Shown: positions 18,233 to 27,371 of the stretch, one piece after another
Numbering within the stretch: the stretch's first letter is position 1
Layout of the letters: every line of letters starts with the position of its first letter
DNA from: Halocatena marina
GTDB lineage: Archaea; Halobacteriota; Halobacteria; Halobacteriales; Haloarculaceae
NCBI RefSeq assembly: GCF_023276375.1
Contig: NZ_JALLPK010000001.1
Coordinates: 2,480,001-2,544,000 of the forward strand
Length of the DNA stretch: 64,000 bases
Reading direction: 5' to 3'
Position numbers and translations under genes: made by a program
The notes under the pieces: generated by a model
Told to the model about the DNA's origin: nothing
Databases searched by the model: none
The model's input: only the letters and a program-made list of their open reading frames with translations

Positions 18233-18991
18233 ATGTCTTCTCACACATCAGTACTCCTTGAGGAGTACACGTGGCCAGAGGTCGAGACTGCGCTCGAAGA
18301 AGGAACACGGACAGTGGTCGTAGCGGTTGGATCGGTCGAGCAACACGGTCCACATCTTCCGCTGATTATGGATACGCTCGCTGGTGATGAGCTCTCTCGA
18401 CGGATTGCCAAGAAGCTCGGCGACGCCCTCGTTGCCCCGACGATTCGGCCCGGCTGCTCAGGCCATCACATGGATTTTCCCGGAACGATTACGATTCCTG
18501 CCGAAACGCTGATGGACCTGATTCGCTCGTACTGTCGGTCGCTAGACGAACACGGATTCGAGCACATCGTTCTCGTCGCCACGCACGGTGGAAACTTTGC
18601 GCCGGTCAACACCGTCGCGCCCGAAATCGCCCGCACCATCGACGCAAACGTGATTGCGCTCGCAGATCTCGATGAACTCATGTCGTTGCAGAATGAGGGG
18701 CTTCGCGAAGCCGGCGTCGAGTACGAGGAGCCAGTGATTCACGCGGGAGCTGTCGAAACAGCGATCGTTCTAGCAACGAACGAATCCCTCGTTCGAACGG
18801 ATGAGCTTGCAGTCGGTCACGAGAAACCGATATCTACGTCGCGACTACTCAGCGATGGGTTTAGATCGATTACTGAAAATGGCGTGCTTGGTGATCCCCG
18901 CAAAGGAACTCCCGAATCAGGGGAAACAATTCTCGATACAGTAGCAACCGCCTACGCCGAGCGAATCGAGGCCGAACGCGATGCCATCTGA
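18233..18991 (+). CDS. Creatininase-family amidohydrolase
   Basis: It belongs to the creatinine amidohydrolase / MftE / ArfB family of metal-dependent amidases. The metal-binding pattern is visible: the GSVEQHGPHLPL motif with Glu and His, the following MDT aspartate, and VATHGGNFAPVN with the second-half histidine. The length of 252 residues is typical. The true substrate cannot be told; haloarchaea use members in several pathways. It stands alone, between the PIN remnant and the convergent acyl-CoA dehydrogenase. Confidence 0.85.
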   Translation: MSSHTSVLLEEYTWPEVETALEEGTRTVVVAVGSVEQHGPHLPLIMDTLAGDELSRRIAKKLGDALVAPTIRPGCSGHHMDFPGTITIPAETLMDLIRSYCRSLDEHGFEHIVLVATHGGNFAPVNTVAPEIARTIDANVIALADLDELMSLQNEGLREAGVEYEEPVIHAGAVETAIVLATNESLVRTDELAVGHEKPISTSRLLSDGFRSITENGVLGDPRKGTPESGETILDTVATAYAERIEAERDAI

Positions 18992-19168
18992 GACACTCTT
19001 TCTGTCAGTTCCAGTCGTCGACCGACGCGTCGAGCCACCGAAATTATTGACTGCTAGCTTTGTGCTCCAGCCGCGAGAATAATCGACTGACGAGGACCGA
19101 CGACAGGATACTCATTTCACAATCACCACACAACCGAGATTTCCCGTCTGTTCAATATAAAAGGTATA

Positions 19169-20383
19169 TCAACGCGCACTCATTTGTTTCGCAATTGTGT
19201 TGAGTTGTATTTCGTCAGTACCTTCGACGATGCGGAGGATACGCGCGCGGTGGAGGTGATTCATGAACGGATTCTCCTCGCTGAGACCATTGCCACCGTG
19301 CACTTGTACAGCGTCATCAGCGATCTCCCAGAACATGTTCGTTGCAAACCACTTGAAGATGGAGGCGTCTTCGATGACGCTGTCGCCCTGATCCATCTTC
19401 CACGCGAGTTTGTGCCCTGCAGCGTCAGCCGCGTAGTTCTTCGCGCGTCCGCGTGCGATCTTATTCGAGATGGATTGGAACTTCCCGATCGGTCGGCCGA
19501 ACGCCTCGCGGTCGTTCGCGTATTCAACTTGAAGATCAAGCAGGTGTTCAGCGTGGCCCACCGCTTCGGCTCCGAGTTCCATTCGGCCTAGTGAGAGAAA
19601 CTCCATCGCTTGGTAGAAAGCGGCGTCTGGTTCACCGAGCACGCGCTCGTCTCCGAGTCGCACGTCGTCGAAGTGGATCTCTGCCTGCATCCCTTCCATC
19701 CCGACAGCGTTGTTCAACGATCCGATCTCGTACTCGTCTGCCTCGACGATGAAGCATGTGATACCACCGTAGCGTCCGCTTTCCTCCTGTGGGGTCGTTC
19801 GGGCGAACACCTGCAGGAAATCAGCGTAGGGTGCGTTCGTGATCCACTGTTTCGTTCCATTGAGCACCCACGTCTCCCCGTCTCGCTCGGCAGTCGTCTT
19901 CATCGCTGGTGAGTCCGATCCCGCATGAGGTTCGGTCTGAGCGAATCCAGTTGATAGCTCCGCGCTGATTGTGGGTTCGAGATATCGCTCGATCTGCTCG
20001 TCCGCTGCTTGTAAGAGGAGCGGCTTTGGTCCGGCCGGACCGGCCAACACGAACTCCGAAAGGCCTGTTCCGTGCGTCGCAACGTGCTTTTTCGCTCGGT
20101 ACCACAGCACGTTCGAAATGCCTTCGCCACCGTGTGCTTCGGGCATGTTCATCGCATAAAAGCCAGCTTCTGCGCTCGCTTGTCGTATCGATTGGATTGC
20201 TTCGAGAACGTCGGAAACGAGACGGCCATCGGATTCGTGACGCAATCGAGGATTCGACCACGTCTCACCGAGATCAGATTCAATCGGATCGACCTCCTGT
20301 TCGATGAATTCGTCGAGGCTCCGTTCGATGAGTCGCCACTCCTCGCTTTTCGCAAATGAAACGCCGTCAGAATCTGTCGCCAT
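19169..20383 (-). CDS. Acyl-CoA dehydrogenase
   Basis: It is an FAD enzyme that introduces the first double bond in acyl-CoA degradation. The 404-residue protein has the helical N-terminal domain, the FAQTEPHAGSD signature, TKQWITNAPYAD, and the C-terminal catalytic glutamate in RILRIVEGTDEIQ. Chain-length preference cannot be inferred. The ATG at 20383 is a clear start; a GC-poor promoter region follows upstream. It marks the left border of the accessory island that begins at about 20.45 kb. Confidence 0.9.
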   Translation of the reverse strand: MATDSDGVSFAKSEEWRLIERSLDEFIEQEVDPIESDLGETWSNPRLRHESDGRLVSDVLEAIQSIRQASAEAGFYAMNMPEAHGGEGISNVLWYRAKKHVATHGTGLSEFVLAGPAGPKPLLLQAADEQIERYLEPTISAELSTGFAQTEPHAGSDSPAMKTTAERDGETWVLNGTKQWITNAPYADFLQVFARTTPQEESGRYGGITCFIVEADEYEIGSLNNAVGMEGMQAEIHFDDVRLGDERVLGEPDAAFYQAMEFLSLGRMELGAEAVGHAEHLLDLQVEYANDREAFGRPIGKFQSISNKIARGRAKNYAADAAGHKLAWKMDQGDSVIEDASIFKWFATNMFWEIADDAVQVHGGNGLSEENPFMNHLHRARILRIVEGTDEIQLNTIAKQMSAR

Positions 20384-20571
20384 GACACGAGATGTGGTCG
20401 AATGCTGTTAAGTCTACGTGTAGACTATTATAGTATTCACACAGCGAGAAAGCGATCACAGGAATGGAGACGATTCGTGGATGAATTATACACATACTTT
20501 AAAAAGTAGATCGGTGGTCGAATGCACACGATCGGTCTCGTGTGCACTGTATGCAAGAAAAGTCGGACGAG

Positions 20572-20838
20572 ATGACGGATTATTACGGGATCGAGGATGC
20601 AAAGGTTCGCCGGAAAGCCATCAGGGCCTATACGCTCTTCCGGCACGACTAACCGGTGACAACCGTGATCCGGACGGAAGCCGTCGTTCCCGCCCTCGAA
20701 CGGGCGGCCGAGCGAGCGGCGCTAGACAGGACCGAAGCGAATGGAATCAATGGAATATGCGGAGATATTGAAAGAATAATAGAATATGAAGGACACATAA
20801 TGACTGAGCAGTTGAGCAAGCAACCGAATGAGTCATAG
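20572..20838 (+). pseudogene. Decayed HEAT-repeat gene, internally deleted copy
   Basis: It starts with ATGACGGAT, like its intact neighbours, and jumps within a few codons to sequence nearly identical to the 3-prime end of the gene at 21897-22721 (VRRKAIRAYTLFRHD, then EAVVPALERAAERA and LDRTEA). The middle is deleted, and a CAA to TAA change makes an in-frame stop at 20650-20652 exactly where the intact copy reads HDQP. The frame resumes after the stop to a TAG at 20838. It is the relic of a third tandem copy. Confidence 0.8.
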
Positions 20839-20928
20839 AAAGTAATATATTTATTCCATCAAACAATAACCCAACAATATATCAATGGATTCTATCGAAT
20901 ATTCGTGCTTGAATGGAGAGGTCTACTA

Positions 20929-21771
20929 ATGACGGAGACGGCCGAAATCGAGGATGCGGTTCGAATCCCTGAAAATAAAGATGGGACAGCAACGGAGCGA
21001 AAAATGGCATTAGAGACGCTCAAAGAATACTCATCGAAGCATCCGGACGCCATCGTGCCTTATATAGATGTTATCGCTTCGCTCGCAGACAGCGAGGAGC
21101 ATGATATCTGTCACGATGTCGCCCTTATCTTTCGGAAGATTGCCAACCACGATCCTAGCGCTGTGGCACCATACACCAAATCGATCTACACACTACTCAC
21201 AGACGACGATCCGTTCGTGCTCTCATCTACCGTGTTGACGACCATGTTTGTCACTCGTGAGTCACCGACAGTACTGTCAGCCACTACAGACAGGCTGCTT
21301 GAGCTGCTGACTTACGAAAACGCCGGTGCAACCGGCCCAGCAGCTAATGTACGAGGGAAGGCAGCCGCAACGCTCGGCAATATGGGAATCGCAAATCCGA
21401 TCGTCGCTGCTCGGGCTGATGAATCACTTGCAGACCTGTTCGACGATCCAGATCAGGATGTGCGCGCCATTGCAGTCTTAGCACTCACACGACTCGGGCT
21501 TGCGCATCCAGAATCCGTCGAGACAGCGCTGACTCACCTTCCAGCACAGTTGGACGATGAGACTTCAGACGTCCGTCGCAACGCTATCAGGGCATATACG
21601 CTCTTCCGTCGGGACAAACCAGATGCGATTATTAAGCCAGATATTGTCGCTCCAGCGTTCGAACGAGCAATCGAACAAGCGGAGCTAGACAGTACCGAAA
21701 CGAGTGGAATCGACGAAGTATGCGAATATATTGAAAGAATCATGACAAATAAAGGCTGCGTAATAACTTAA
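20929..21771 (+). CDS. HEAT-repeat protein, first tandem copy
   Basis: This 280-residue all-helical protein is built of HEAT-like repeats, visible as recurring helix pairs with the D-x-D-x-x-V-R turn (for example DDPDQDVRAIAVLALTRLGL and DDETSDVRRNAIRAYTLF). Such proteins form curved scaffolds for protein-protein contacts; no catalytic motif is present. The ATG at 20929 is preferred to the upstream 20905 start because both intact copies share the leader GAGAGGT-TACTA just before ATGAC. It is a clear paralogue of the next gene along its whole length. Its function is not known; its island partners are described separately. Confidence 0.8.
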   Translation: MTETAEIEDAVRIPENKDGTATERKMALETLKEYSSKHPDAIVPYIDVIASLADSEEHDICHDVALIFRKIANHDPSAVAPYTKSIYTLLTDDDPFVLSSTVLTTMFVTRESPTVLSATTDRLLELLTYENAGATGPAANVRGKAAATLGNMGIANPIVAARADESLADLFDDPDQDVRAIAVLALTRLGLAHPESVETALTHLPAQLDDETSDVRRNAIRAYTLFRRDKPDAIIKPDIVAPAFERAIEQAELDSTETSGIDEVCEYIERIMTNKGCVIT

Positions 21772-21896
21772 CAGTTGAACAAGCAACTAACATGAATTAT
21801 AGAAAATGTCATATGAAAATTAACAGATGTGAATCGGTGAGTGATGTCGCTATGAGTTTCGTTGAAAATCCTTGCCCGACCAGAGAGGTGTACTAA

Positions 21897-22721
21897 ATGA
21901 CAGATGATATCGACGTTAAAAACGTAATCCAGACCCTTGAAGACGGGGCACCGAGAGAGCAAGAAGAGGCATTATCCATTCTTCGCGATATTTCACATTC
22001 ACAACCGAACATTCTCGCCACTCATCTTGACGCCATCTGCTCGTTCGCAGACGACGAAGATCCGATGGTCCGTTTCAGCGTTGCCACGGTTCTCGTCAAT
22101 GTTGCCGCGCACGAGCCGAGCGTCGTACTTCCTCATGCGCCTGTTGTGCGTACGATGCTGATGGATGACGATTCAAGTGTGTTGTCATTTGCCACGACGA
22201 CGGCCATGATCATTGCCAGTGAATCGCCAACAGCGCTATCGGGGATCGCCGATAGATTGCTCGAATTATTGATATATAAGAATGTTGCAGCGTCGAAATC
22301 AGCCCGTGACATACGGGTGTCGGCAGCATCGACTCTCGGTAAACTTGGCGAAGTTGACCAGGCCATCGCGTCCCGTGCTGATGAACCACTCGCAAATCGG
22401 CTCGACGATCCTGAACCTAGGGTTCGACGGGCCGCAGTCACAGCACTCACCCGGTTCGGACTTTCGCATCCCGATGTCGTCTCAACGGGACTCGCTCGTC
22501 TTCCGGAACGGCTGGACGACGAGGATGCAGAGGTTCGCCGGAAAGCCATCAGGGCCTATACGCTGTTCCGGCACGACCAACCGGCGGCAATCGTTGAGCC
22601 GGAAGCCGTCGTTCCAGCACTCGAACGGGCGGCCGAACGAGCGGAGCTAGACAGGACCGAAGCGAGTGGAATCGACGAAGCATGTGAATATATTGAAAGA
22701 ATGATGGCAGATCAGTCCTGA
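21897..22721 (+). CDS. HEAT-repeat protein, second tandem copy
   Basis: This 274-residue HEAT-repeat scaffold is paralogous to the preceding gene (shared patterns such as LLMDDDSSVLSF against LLTDDDPFVLSS, and the same C-terminal ERAAERAELDRTEASGIDEA region). Its 3-prime end matches the decayed copy at 20.6 kb even more closely, at the DNA level. The ATG at 21897 follows the shared leader. The stop lies three bases before the start of the coiled-coil gene, so the two are almost certainly one transcript and their products probably meet. Confidence 0.82.
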   Translation: MTDDIDVKNVIQTLEDGAPREQEEALSILRDISHSQPNILATHLDAICSFADDEDPMVRFSVATVLVNVAAHEPSVVLPHAPVVRTMLMDDDSSVLSFATTTAMIIASESPTALSGIADRLLELLIYKNVAASKSARDIRVSAASTLGKLGEVDQAIASRADEPLANRLDDPEPRVRRAAVTALTRFGLSHPDVVSTGLARLPERLDDEDAEVRRKAIRAYTLFRHDQPAAIVEPEAVVPALERAAERAELDRTEASGIDEACEYIERMMADQS

Positions 22722-22724
22722 TCG

Positions 22725-24533
22725 ATGACTAGGCTGCCAGACAAGCATCCGATATGTGGACATCTGGTAGGAACGGCCTATAAAGGAACGTTAGAACTTA
22801 CCGGCAATCAAACAGTACAGACTGATGAAGAAACACACAATACTGTTGAGACGACAAAAAAACGCACGGTTGAATCTGGGACAGAAGGGTCGTTGAAAGC
22901 ATCGTTGACGGGCGTTGGAGCAAGCCTCAAGGGCTATATTAGGGGAAAAAGGTCAAAATCAAATAAAAAAAGCTCAAGTGACATCCACCGCCAATCAGAA
23001 GCGGCTGCCGTCAGCCAAACTATTCGCATTGAATCAGTAAATAACCTGGAAGACGCCGACAGACTTGGATGTCAAGATCCAGACTGTCCACTCAACGATG
23101 ACAGACAAAAGGTTCGAATTGTAGAGGATATGCGAGTAGATCTCGACGAATTAACTAATAAGTTCGATGACAAAGAACTAACGGAAAAAAATCAACGACG
23201 TCTTGATACTCATAGAACCACAGCAGAGCTAGGGGACGACCAGCCACGTAATACTGCTAGCTCAAGTGAACCGATCGGCGACCCATACCACCAGTCACAC
23301 ACTCCCGATCGATCCGTCGAACCAATCGAACGGAACAACGACCAGAACGAACCGGAACGGCCCGAAACCAACGATCCGTCCCCAGATCCAGACGAAGAAA
23401 CGACCAAATCGGAAGTGGAGGAGTCGCGCGACGCTGAGACTCTCAGAGCAAAAGAGAAGGCACTCGCAGAGAAGCGGAAAGCGCTCGAGGAAGAACGAGA
23501 GACCCTGAGAGAAGACAGAGAAATCATCAGAGAGGATGAAAAAGCGCTTAATGAAGAACGAAGAGCGCTCAGAGAAGACGATCGACCACACAGTGAGGAA
23601 CGAAGAGCACTCAGAGAAGAGGAAAGGGAACTCAGAAACGAGCGAAGATTACTCAGGGAAGAGGAAAGAGAGCTCAAAGAAGAAGAGGAAGCACTTCAAG
23701 CGAAGGAGAACGCACTGAGAAAAAAGCGGGAAGTGCTCACAGCGGAGGACAACGCCGTTGAAAGAAGTGCCGAGAGCACAACAGCACCATCTGCCGGAGC
23801 GACAGAACGGAACGGCACGACTCAGGCGGAAAACGATGCGACTGATAAAGAACGAGACGCGGGCGAAACCCCAGAACCCGCCGAGAACGACAAAGATTCA
23901 CCGACCACTCCGATCGACGAAGAAGGACCAACGACCAACGAACCGGACGGCCACTCTACCGACGTAGACTCGCGCTCGAACGATGAGCAGGACGACTACG
24001 GGAAACACCTCCCGTCCGACGAAGGTCGAGGGGCAGACGACCGACACGACGACCGAGAGGAGCCAAAAAAGCACCTCCCGAACTCCGATCAGAGTCCGAA
24101 CAACGGTCAGGATAAAGGACACGCGAATGGGTCACCATCAACTGAAGTGAATCCCGAGGCGAACAGCACGAAATCAGTCGGCGGGGATTCGAACACGAAC
24201 GATCCGCAAAATAACGAGCACAAGGAGCATTTGCCGTCAGGGGATGCAGGAACGACCGACCGCACGGACGATACGCCCGAGGCAGCCAAACGACATCTCC
24301 CCGAATCCGACCAGAACACGACCGACGAGCCACAGCCGACTGAACCGAACCCAAACACGAGTGGGAAACAGAACGACGAACACGAGAAACATCTCCCGTC
24401 TGATGATACGGAGGTCACCGATCAGACGGACGACAATATAGAAGAGGCCGAAAAACACATTCCCGAAGAAGACGCAAGAATAGATCCGAGACCGGATCAC
24501 GATTTGGACGACCGCGATAGAGAGCGAGAGTAA
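22725..24533 (+). CDS. Coiled-coil acidic protein with K-x-HLP repeats, unknown function
   Basis: I do not recognise this 602-residue protein. From the N-terminus it shows: a compact region (1-145) with HPICGH and CQDPDC motifs, so possibly a metal site; a Thr/Ser-rich polar stretch; a long charged helix (about 242-339) of seven-residue E-x-R-x-L-R-E units, surely a coiled coil; and an acidic tail (about 423-585) with three long imperfect repeats, each holding K-x-HLP motifs. There is no signal peptide and no membrane segment. It starts three bases after the second HEAT gene and is convergent with the VirD4-like gene. Codon use is more A-rich than in the core genes, which suggests transfer. 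Confidence 0.75.
   Translation: MTRLPDKHPICGHLVGTAYKGTLELTGNQTVQTDEETHNTVETTKKRTVESGTEGSLKASLTGVGASLKGYIRGKRSKSNKKSSSDIHRQSEAAAVSQTIRIESVNNLEDADRLGCQDPDCPLNDDRQKVRIVEDMRVDLDELTNKFDDKELTEKNQRRLDTHRTTAELGDDQPRNTASSSEPIGDPYHQSHTPDRSVEPIERNNDQNEPERPETNDPSPDPDEETTKSEVEESRDAETLRAKEKALAEKRKALEEERETLREDREIIREDEKALNEERRALREDDRPHSEERRALREEERELRNERRLLREEERELKEEEEALQAKENALRKKREVLTAEDNAVERSAESTTAPSAGATERNGTTQAENDATDKERDAGETPEPAENDKDSPTTPIDEEGPTTNEPDGHSTDVDSRSNDEQDDYGKHLPSDEGRGADDRHDDREEPKKHLPNSDQSPNNGQDKGHANGSPSTEVNPEANSTKSVGGDSNTNDPQNNEHKEHLPSGDAGTTDRTDDTPEAAKRHLPESDQNTTDEPQPTEPNPNTSGKQNDEHEKHLPSDDTEVTDQTDDNIEEAEKHIPEEDARIDPRPDHDLDDRDRERE
23991..24480 (+). repeat. Three imperfect coding repeats with K-x-HLP motifs
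   Basis: The tail of the coiled-coil protein contains three units of roughly 40-55 residues: KHLPSDEG...KKHLPNSDQ, KEHLPSGD...KRHLPESDQ and KHLPSDDT...KHIPEEDA. Within each unit two K-x-HLP motifs are separated by a T-D-x-x-D-D stretch. The units are separated by Asn/Pro/Thr-rich spacers. Regular spacing of a basic-histidine motif in an otherwise acidic tail suggests repeated docking sites. Confidence 0.7.
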
Positions 24534-24614
24534 CGTTACTGTGAGCGACTCAAATAGATGCTGATAGCTTGACCAACCTTACACCGATACAGTCTCTGAA
24601 AGATGAAGTGTCTG

Positions 24615-26339
24615 TCAATCGGTTCCTACGTGTTGCTCGCTTGAAGCGTCCGATTCGTCCTGATTCTCGCTGGACGCAGTACCTTCAATTTCACCAGTTA
24701 TGCTCCGTTCGGGCAACGCACCGGCGTGCTCAGTTGGCGAAAGAACGTCTGCGATAACCTCCATCGTGTCGCCGGTCAGCATCGAGATATATCCAAAGAA
24801 CCAGCCAGCCTGCTTGACGATGACACCAACACCTGGGTCCCACTTACGGATATCTCCTGTAGCGAATATGTGTTGTTCACTTTGTTTCATTTCTTTCCGT
24901 TTTCCATACCATTTTTCTTCGACATAATTGGTATGTTGAACGAACTTTGTACCGATTGCGTCCCGATAGAACTCAGCCGTCTCCGAATCGTTCGGGCGTA
25001 ACAACACCATCGAAACCAGCCCCGCTAAAATCGATTCACCACCGTTGCGGCCATAATTCTGATACAGTTGCTGCACCGACTGCAATGTCACAAGTGTGAC
25101 GACCTTATCGCCCCGTCCGACGTTCACGAGTTCCTCTAACTGGCGAAGATGTGGAATTTGTGCGAACTCATCGAGGATGAAATACGAATACGTATCGGTG
25201 TTTTGCATCGCGTGCTTTGCGGTGTGATCGATGAGAAATCGAAAGATCGGTTTTGTGCTTTGACCGGTCGCCTTCGGGAAATCGAGCACGATCGGCACAC
25301 CCTGTGGATCCCGAACGTGATCGCGAATCGAAAAACCATCTCCATCAGGAGGGGCTGCTCCGAAATCTCCGATAAACACCTTATTGACGATACGCTGGAC
25401 CGACGCATAGACACCTTGTGCCTGTTTGGGACTAGTTTCGACATCGATTGCTGACGCTGCCGCCCGCAGGTCGGAATACTCACTCAAGTGTTCATAGATT
25501 TCATCTGCTCCGTTCCGTTGGAAATAGTGGCGTACCGATGCATTCGACAGTTCGAATTCGTCGCTCTCCTCGCGCTTTCGAACCAATCGCTTCAGACATG
25601 CAGCAAAGACCTGTCGGGCCATATCGTCGAAGAAATCGTTCTCACCCCCGCTCGGTTCGGGAAACAGTGCTTGCGCGAACTCGTCAATGTCCTGTTCCGT
25701 GTCGAATTCCCGAAAGAGATTCCAAATATACGTCGAATCCTCCATAGAAATGCTGATGTACTCGACACCGAGTATATCAAAAAAATCCTGAAAGTCAGTC
25801 TTATGATCGTATACCAACATCAATGACGAGTGATCGAAGAGCATCTGCTGTACAAAATGTATTGCAACTTCAGTTTTTCCTGAACCTGAAGCACCAGCAA
25901 CGAGGATCGATCTCCGAGGTAAAGAAACACTTCCTGCCCATCGGTCGAGGAATCCGAAGTTTCCACCAGTTGCTGCAATGGAAATATTTATTGCAAGACC
26001 ATTTTGTAAATCTTTCCGATACCGACGATCTTGATAGATTCTCTGGACAGATTGTTTTATACTCCGGAGAAACAACGCTGTGAACAAGACAATCATCAAG
26101 ATCCAAAGCCACACTAATGACGTTGACTGAAGGGTATACGCCACCACAGGTACTGCCAGTAATGTGACAACCATTACGAATGGGGCGAGAACCCAGTGAA
26201 TGGCCTGCAGGCGGTCGTAGAATGATGATAGTGGGTGCCAAAGACGTTTCCACCAGGGCTTGCGAAGAACTGCTGACGCACCGAACAACGCAACGATTCC
26301 GAGCACGAGAAACCAGCCGAATGTCTCAATGAGACTCAT
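24615..26339 (-). CDS. Membrane-anchored VirD4/TraD-like ATPase
   Basis: It is a P-loop ATPase of the type IV coupling-protein family, which pump DNA or proteins at a membrane. The 574-residue protein has three N-terminal membrane segments (about 7-25, 50-70, 75-92), a Walker A motif GASGSGKT (149-156), a Walker B motif FILDEFAQ (387-394), and the TLQSVQQL motif of this family near 418. The C-terminus is acidic. No relaxase, VirB4 homologue or pilin gene is in the window, so conjugation is not shown. The ATG at 26339 overlaps a small upstream reading frame and is preceded by GAGGAGGTG. It converges on the coiled-coil gene. Confidence 0.85.
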   Translation of the reverse strand: MSLIETFGWFLVLGIVALFGASAVLRKPWWKRLWHPLSSFYDRLQAIHWVLAPFVMVVTLLAVPVVAYTLQSTSLVWLWILMIVLFTALFLRSIKQSVQRIYQDRRYRKDLQNGLAINISIAATGGNFGFLDRWAGSVSLPRRSILVAGASGSGKTEVAIHFVQQMLFDHSSLMLVYDHKTDFQDFFDILGVEYISISMEDSTYIWNLFREFDTEQDIDEFAQALFPEPSGGENDFFDDMARQVFAACLKRLVRKREESDEFELSNASVRHYFQRNGADEIYEHLSEYSDLRAAASAIDVETSPKQAQGVYASVQRIVNKVFIGDFGAAPPDGDGFSIRDHVRDPQGVPIVLDFPKATGQSTKPIFRFLIDHTAKHAMQNTDTYSYFILDEFAQIPHLRQLEELVNVGRGDKVVTLVTLQSVQQLYQNYGRNGGESILAGLVSMVLLRPNDSETAEFYRDAIGTKFVQHTNYVEEKWYGKRKEMKQSEQHIFATGDIRKWDPGVGVIVKQAGWFFGYISMLTGDTMEVIADVLSPTEHAGALPERSITGEIEGTASSENQDESDASSEQHVGTD

Positions 26340-26475
26340 CAGACACCTCCTCGGCTCGTTTTCTGCTCGGTGCTATGCTTGACACGTCGATGGTGTATCG
26401 TGAGACAACATCGATTGGTTTTCGGTCAGAGGGACTCGGTTGCCGTGGTCTGAGGTTGACAGACGACATCTCCAT
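26326..26475 (-). CDS. Possible small protein overlapping the VirD4-like gene
   Basis: A 49-codon frame (starting MEMSSVNLRPRQPSPSD) ends in TGA 11 bases inside the VirD4-like gene, a typical overlapping arrangement for translational coupling. Its ATG lies about 23-27 bases after an AT-rich TTAAATAAAC block, the spacing of a leaderless haloarchaeal promoter. I know no family. It may be a real small gene or just the operon leader; the M at its third codon is an alternative start. Confidence 0.4.
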   Translation of the reverse strand: MEMSSVNLRPRQPSPSDRKPIDVVSRYTIDVSSIAPSRKRAEEVSDESH

Positions 26476-26624
26476 TCGAATAGAGGTTTATTTAATTCGG
26501 ACATATAACCATTGATTCTTCGTTAAGATCCAAATGTAGAGGTGTGATAAACATCAAACAGCGCACCGACACAAGCTACTCTCAGATTCGGTTCTAACGT
26601 GTCGGTTGTCGATTACTCTCCAGA

Positions 26625-27371
26625 TCACATTCCAGATTCAAATCCGATCCGTGTTCCAGGCGATTCACCCTCAAGAAACGGTCCGATTCCCTCTCGGTCG
26701 AAGACGAAGGCGGGTGTCTCAAGTGCCAACAGCGCGCGTACTTTCGCGGCCATGCCACCAGTGACGTCTGTCGATTCGCTCGCACCGAGCGCGTGGGCTA
26801 CATCCGCGAACGTGTCGATGTCGGGAACGACCGCTCCTGCATCGAGAACACCCGGCACTGCAGAACAGAGTCCAACGCGCTCAGCATCGAGATCAGTGGC
26901 AAGGACACGAACCAACTCGTCACCGCTGACGATTGTGGTTCCCTCGCGTGCGTGCGCGATGACATCACCATGGAGGACAGGAACGAATCCCTCTTCGAGC
27001 ATCGTCTGTACCTGCTGTGTTGAGAGCAGCAGCTCACCATCGACTGTTCGAGTCCCGACAGAAAGCGGATGGACGGGAAGCGCTGGGATTCCCTCGGTAG
27101 CCAGTGCATCGATGACTATTCTATTGAGGGATTTCATCGCCTCGTGGATAGCGCGGGTAGCATCGGTGTCGTGCGTGCCTGCCGTCCGACTGACGGCGTG
27201 TTCGGTTGCGTGGTGGTGACCGAAGCTTCCCCCGCCGTGAACGAGTACGAGATCAGCGTGCTCGTGTCTGGCGATCGTCTCGCTCGCGTGCTCAAGTGCG
27301 TCTCGATCGACTGTTTCGGGCTGATCCTTGTCGGTGATAACACTCCCACCGAGCTTGAGAACGGTCGTCAT
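26625..27371 (-). CDS. ipk: Isopentenyl phosphate kinase
   Basis: It phosphorylates isopentenyl phosphate to isopentenyl diphosphate, the last step of the archaeal mevalonate route. It has the amino-acid kinase fold: LKLGGSVITDKD at the N-terminus, LVHGGGSFGHHHA with the histidine that marks isopentenyl phosphate kinases, and DVTGGMAAKVRALL near the C-terminus. The length of 248 residues is normal. Its ATG overlaps the mevalonate kinase stop by four bases, so the two pathway genes are coupled. Confidence 0.94.
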   Translation of the reverse strand: MTTVLKLGGSVITDKDQPETVDRDALEHASETIARHEHADLVLVHGGGSFGHHHATEHAVSRTAGTHDTDATRAIHEAMKSLNRIVIDALATEGIPALPVHPLSVGTRTVDGELLLSTQQVQTMLEEGFVPVLHGDVIAHAREGTTIVSGDELVRVLATDLDAERVGLCSAVPGVLDAGAVVPDIDTFADVAHALGASESTDVTGGMAAKVRALLALETPAFVFDREGIGPFLEGESPGTRIGFESGM

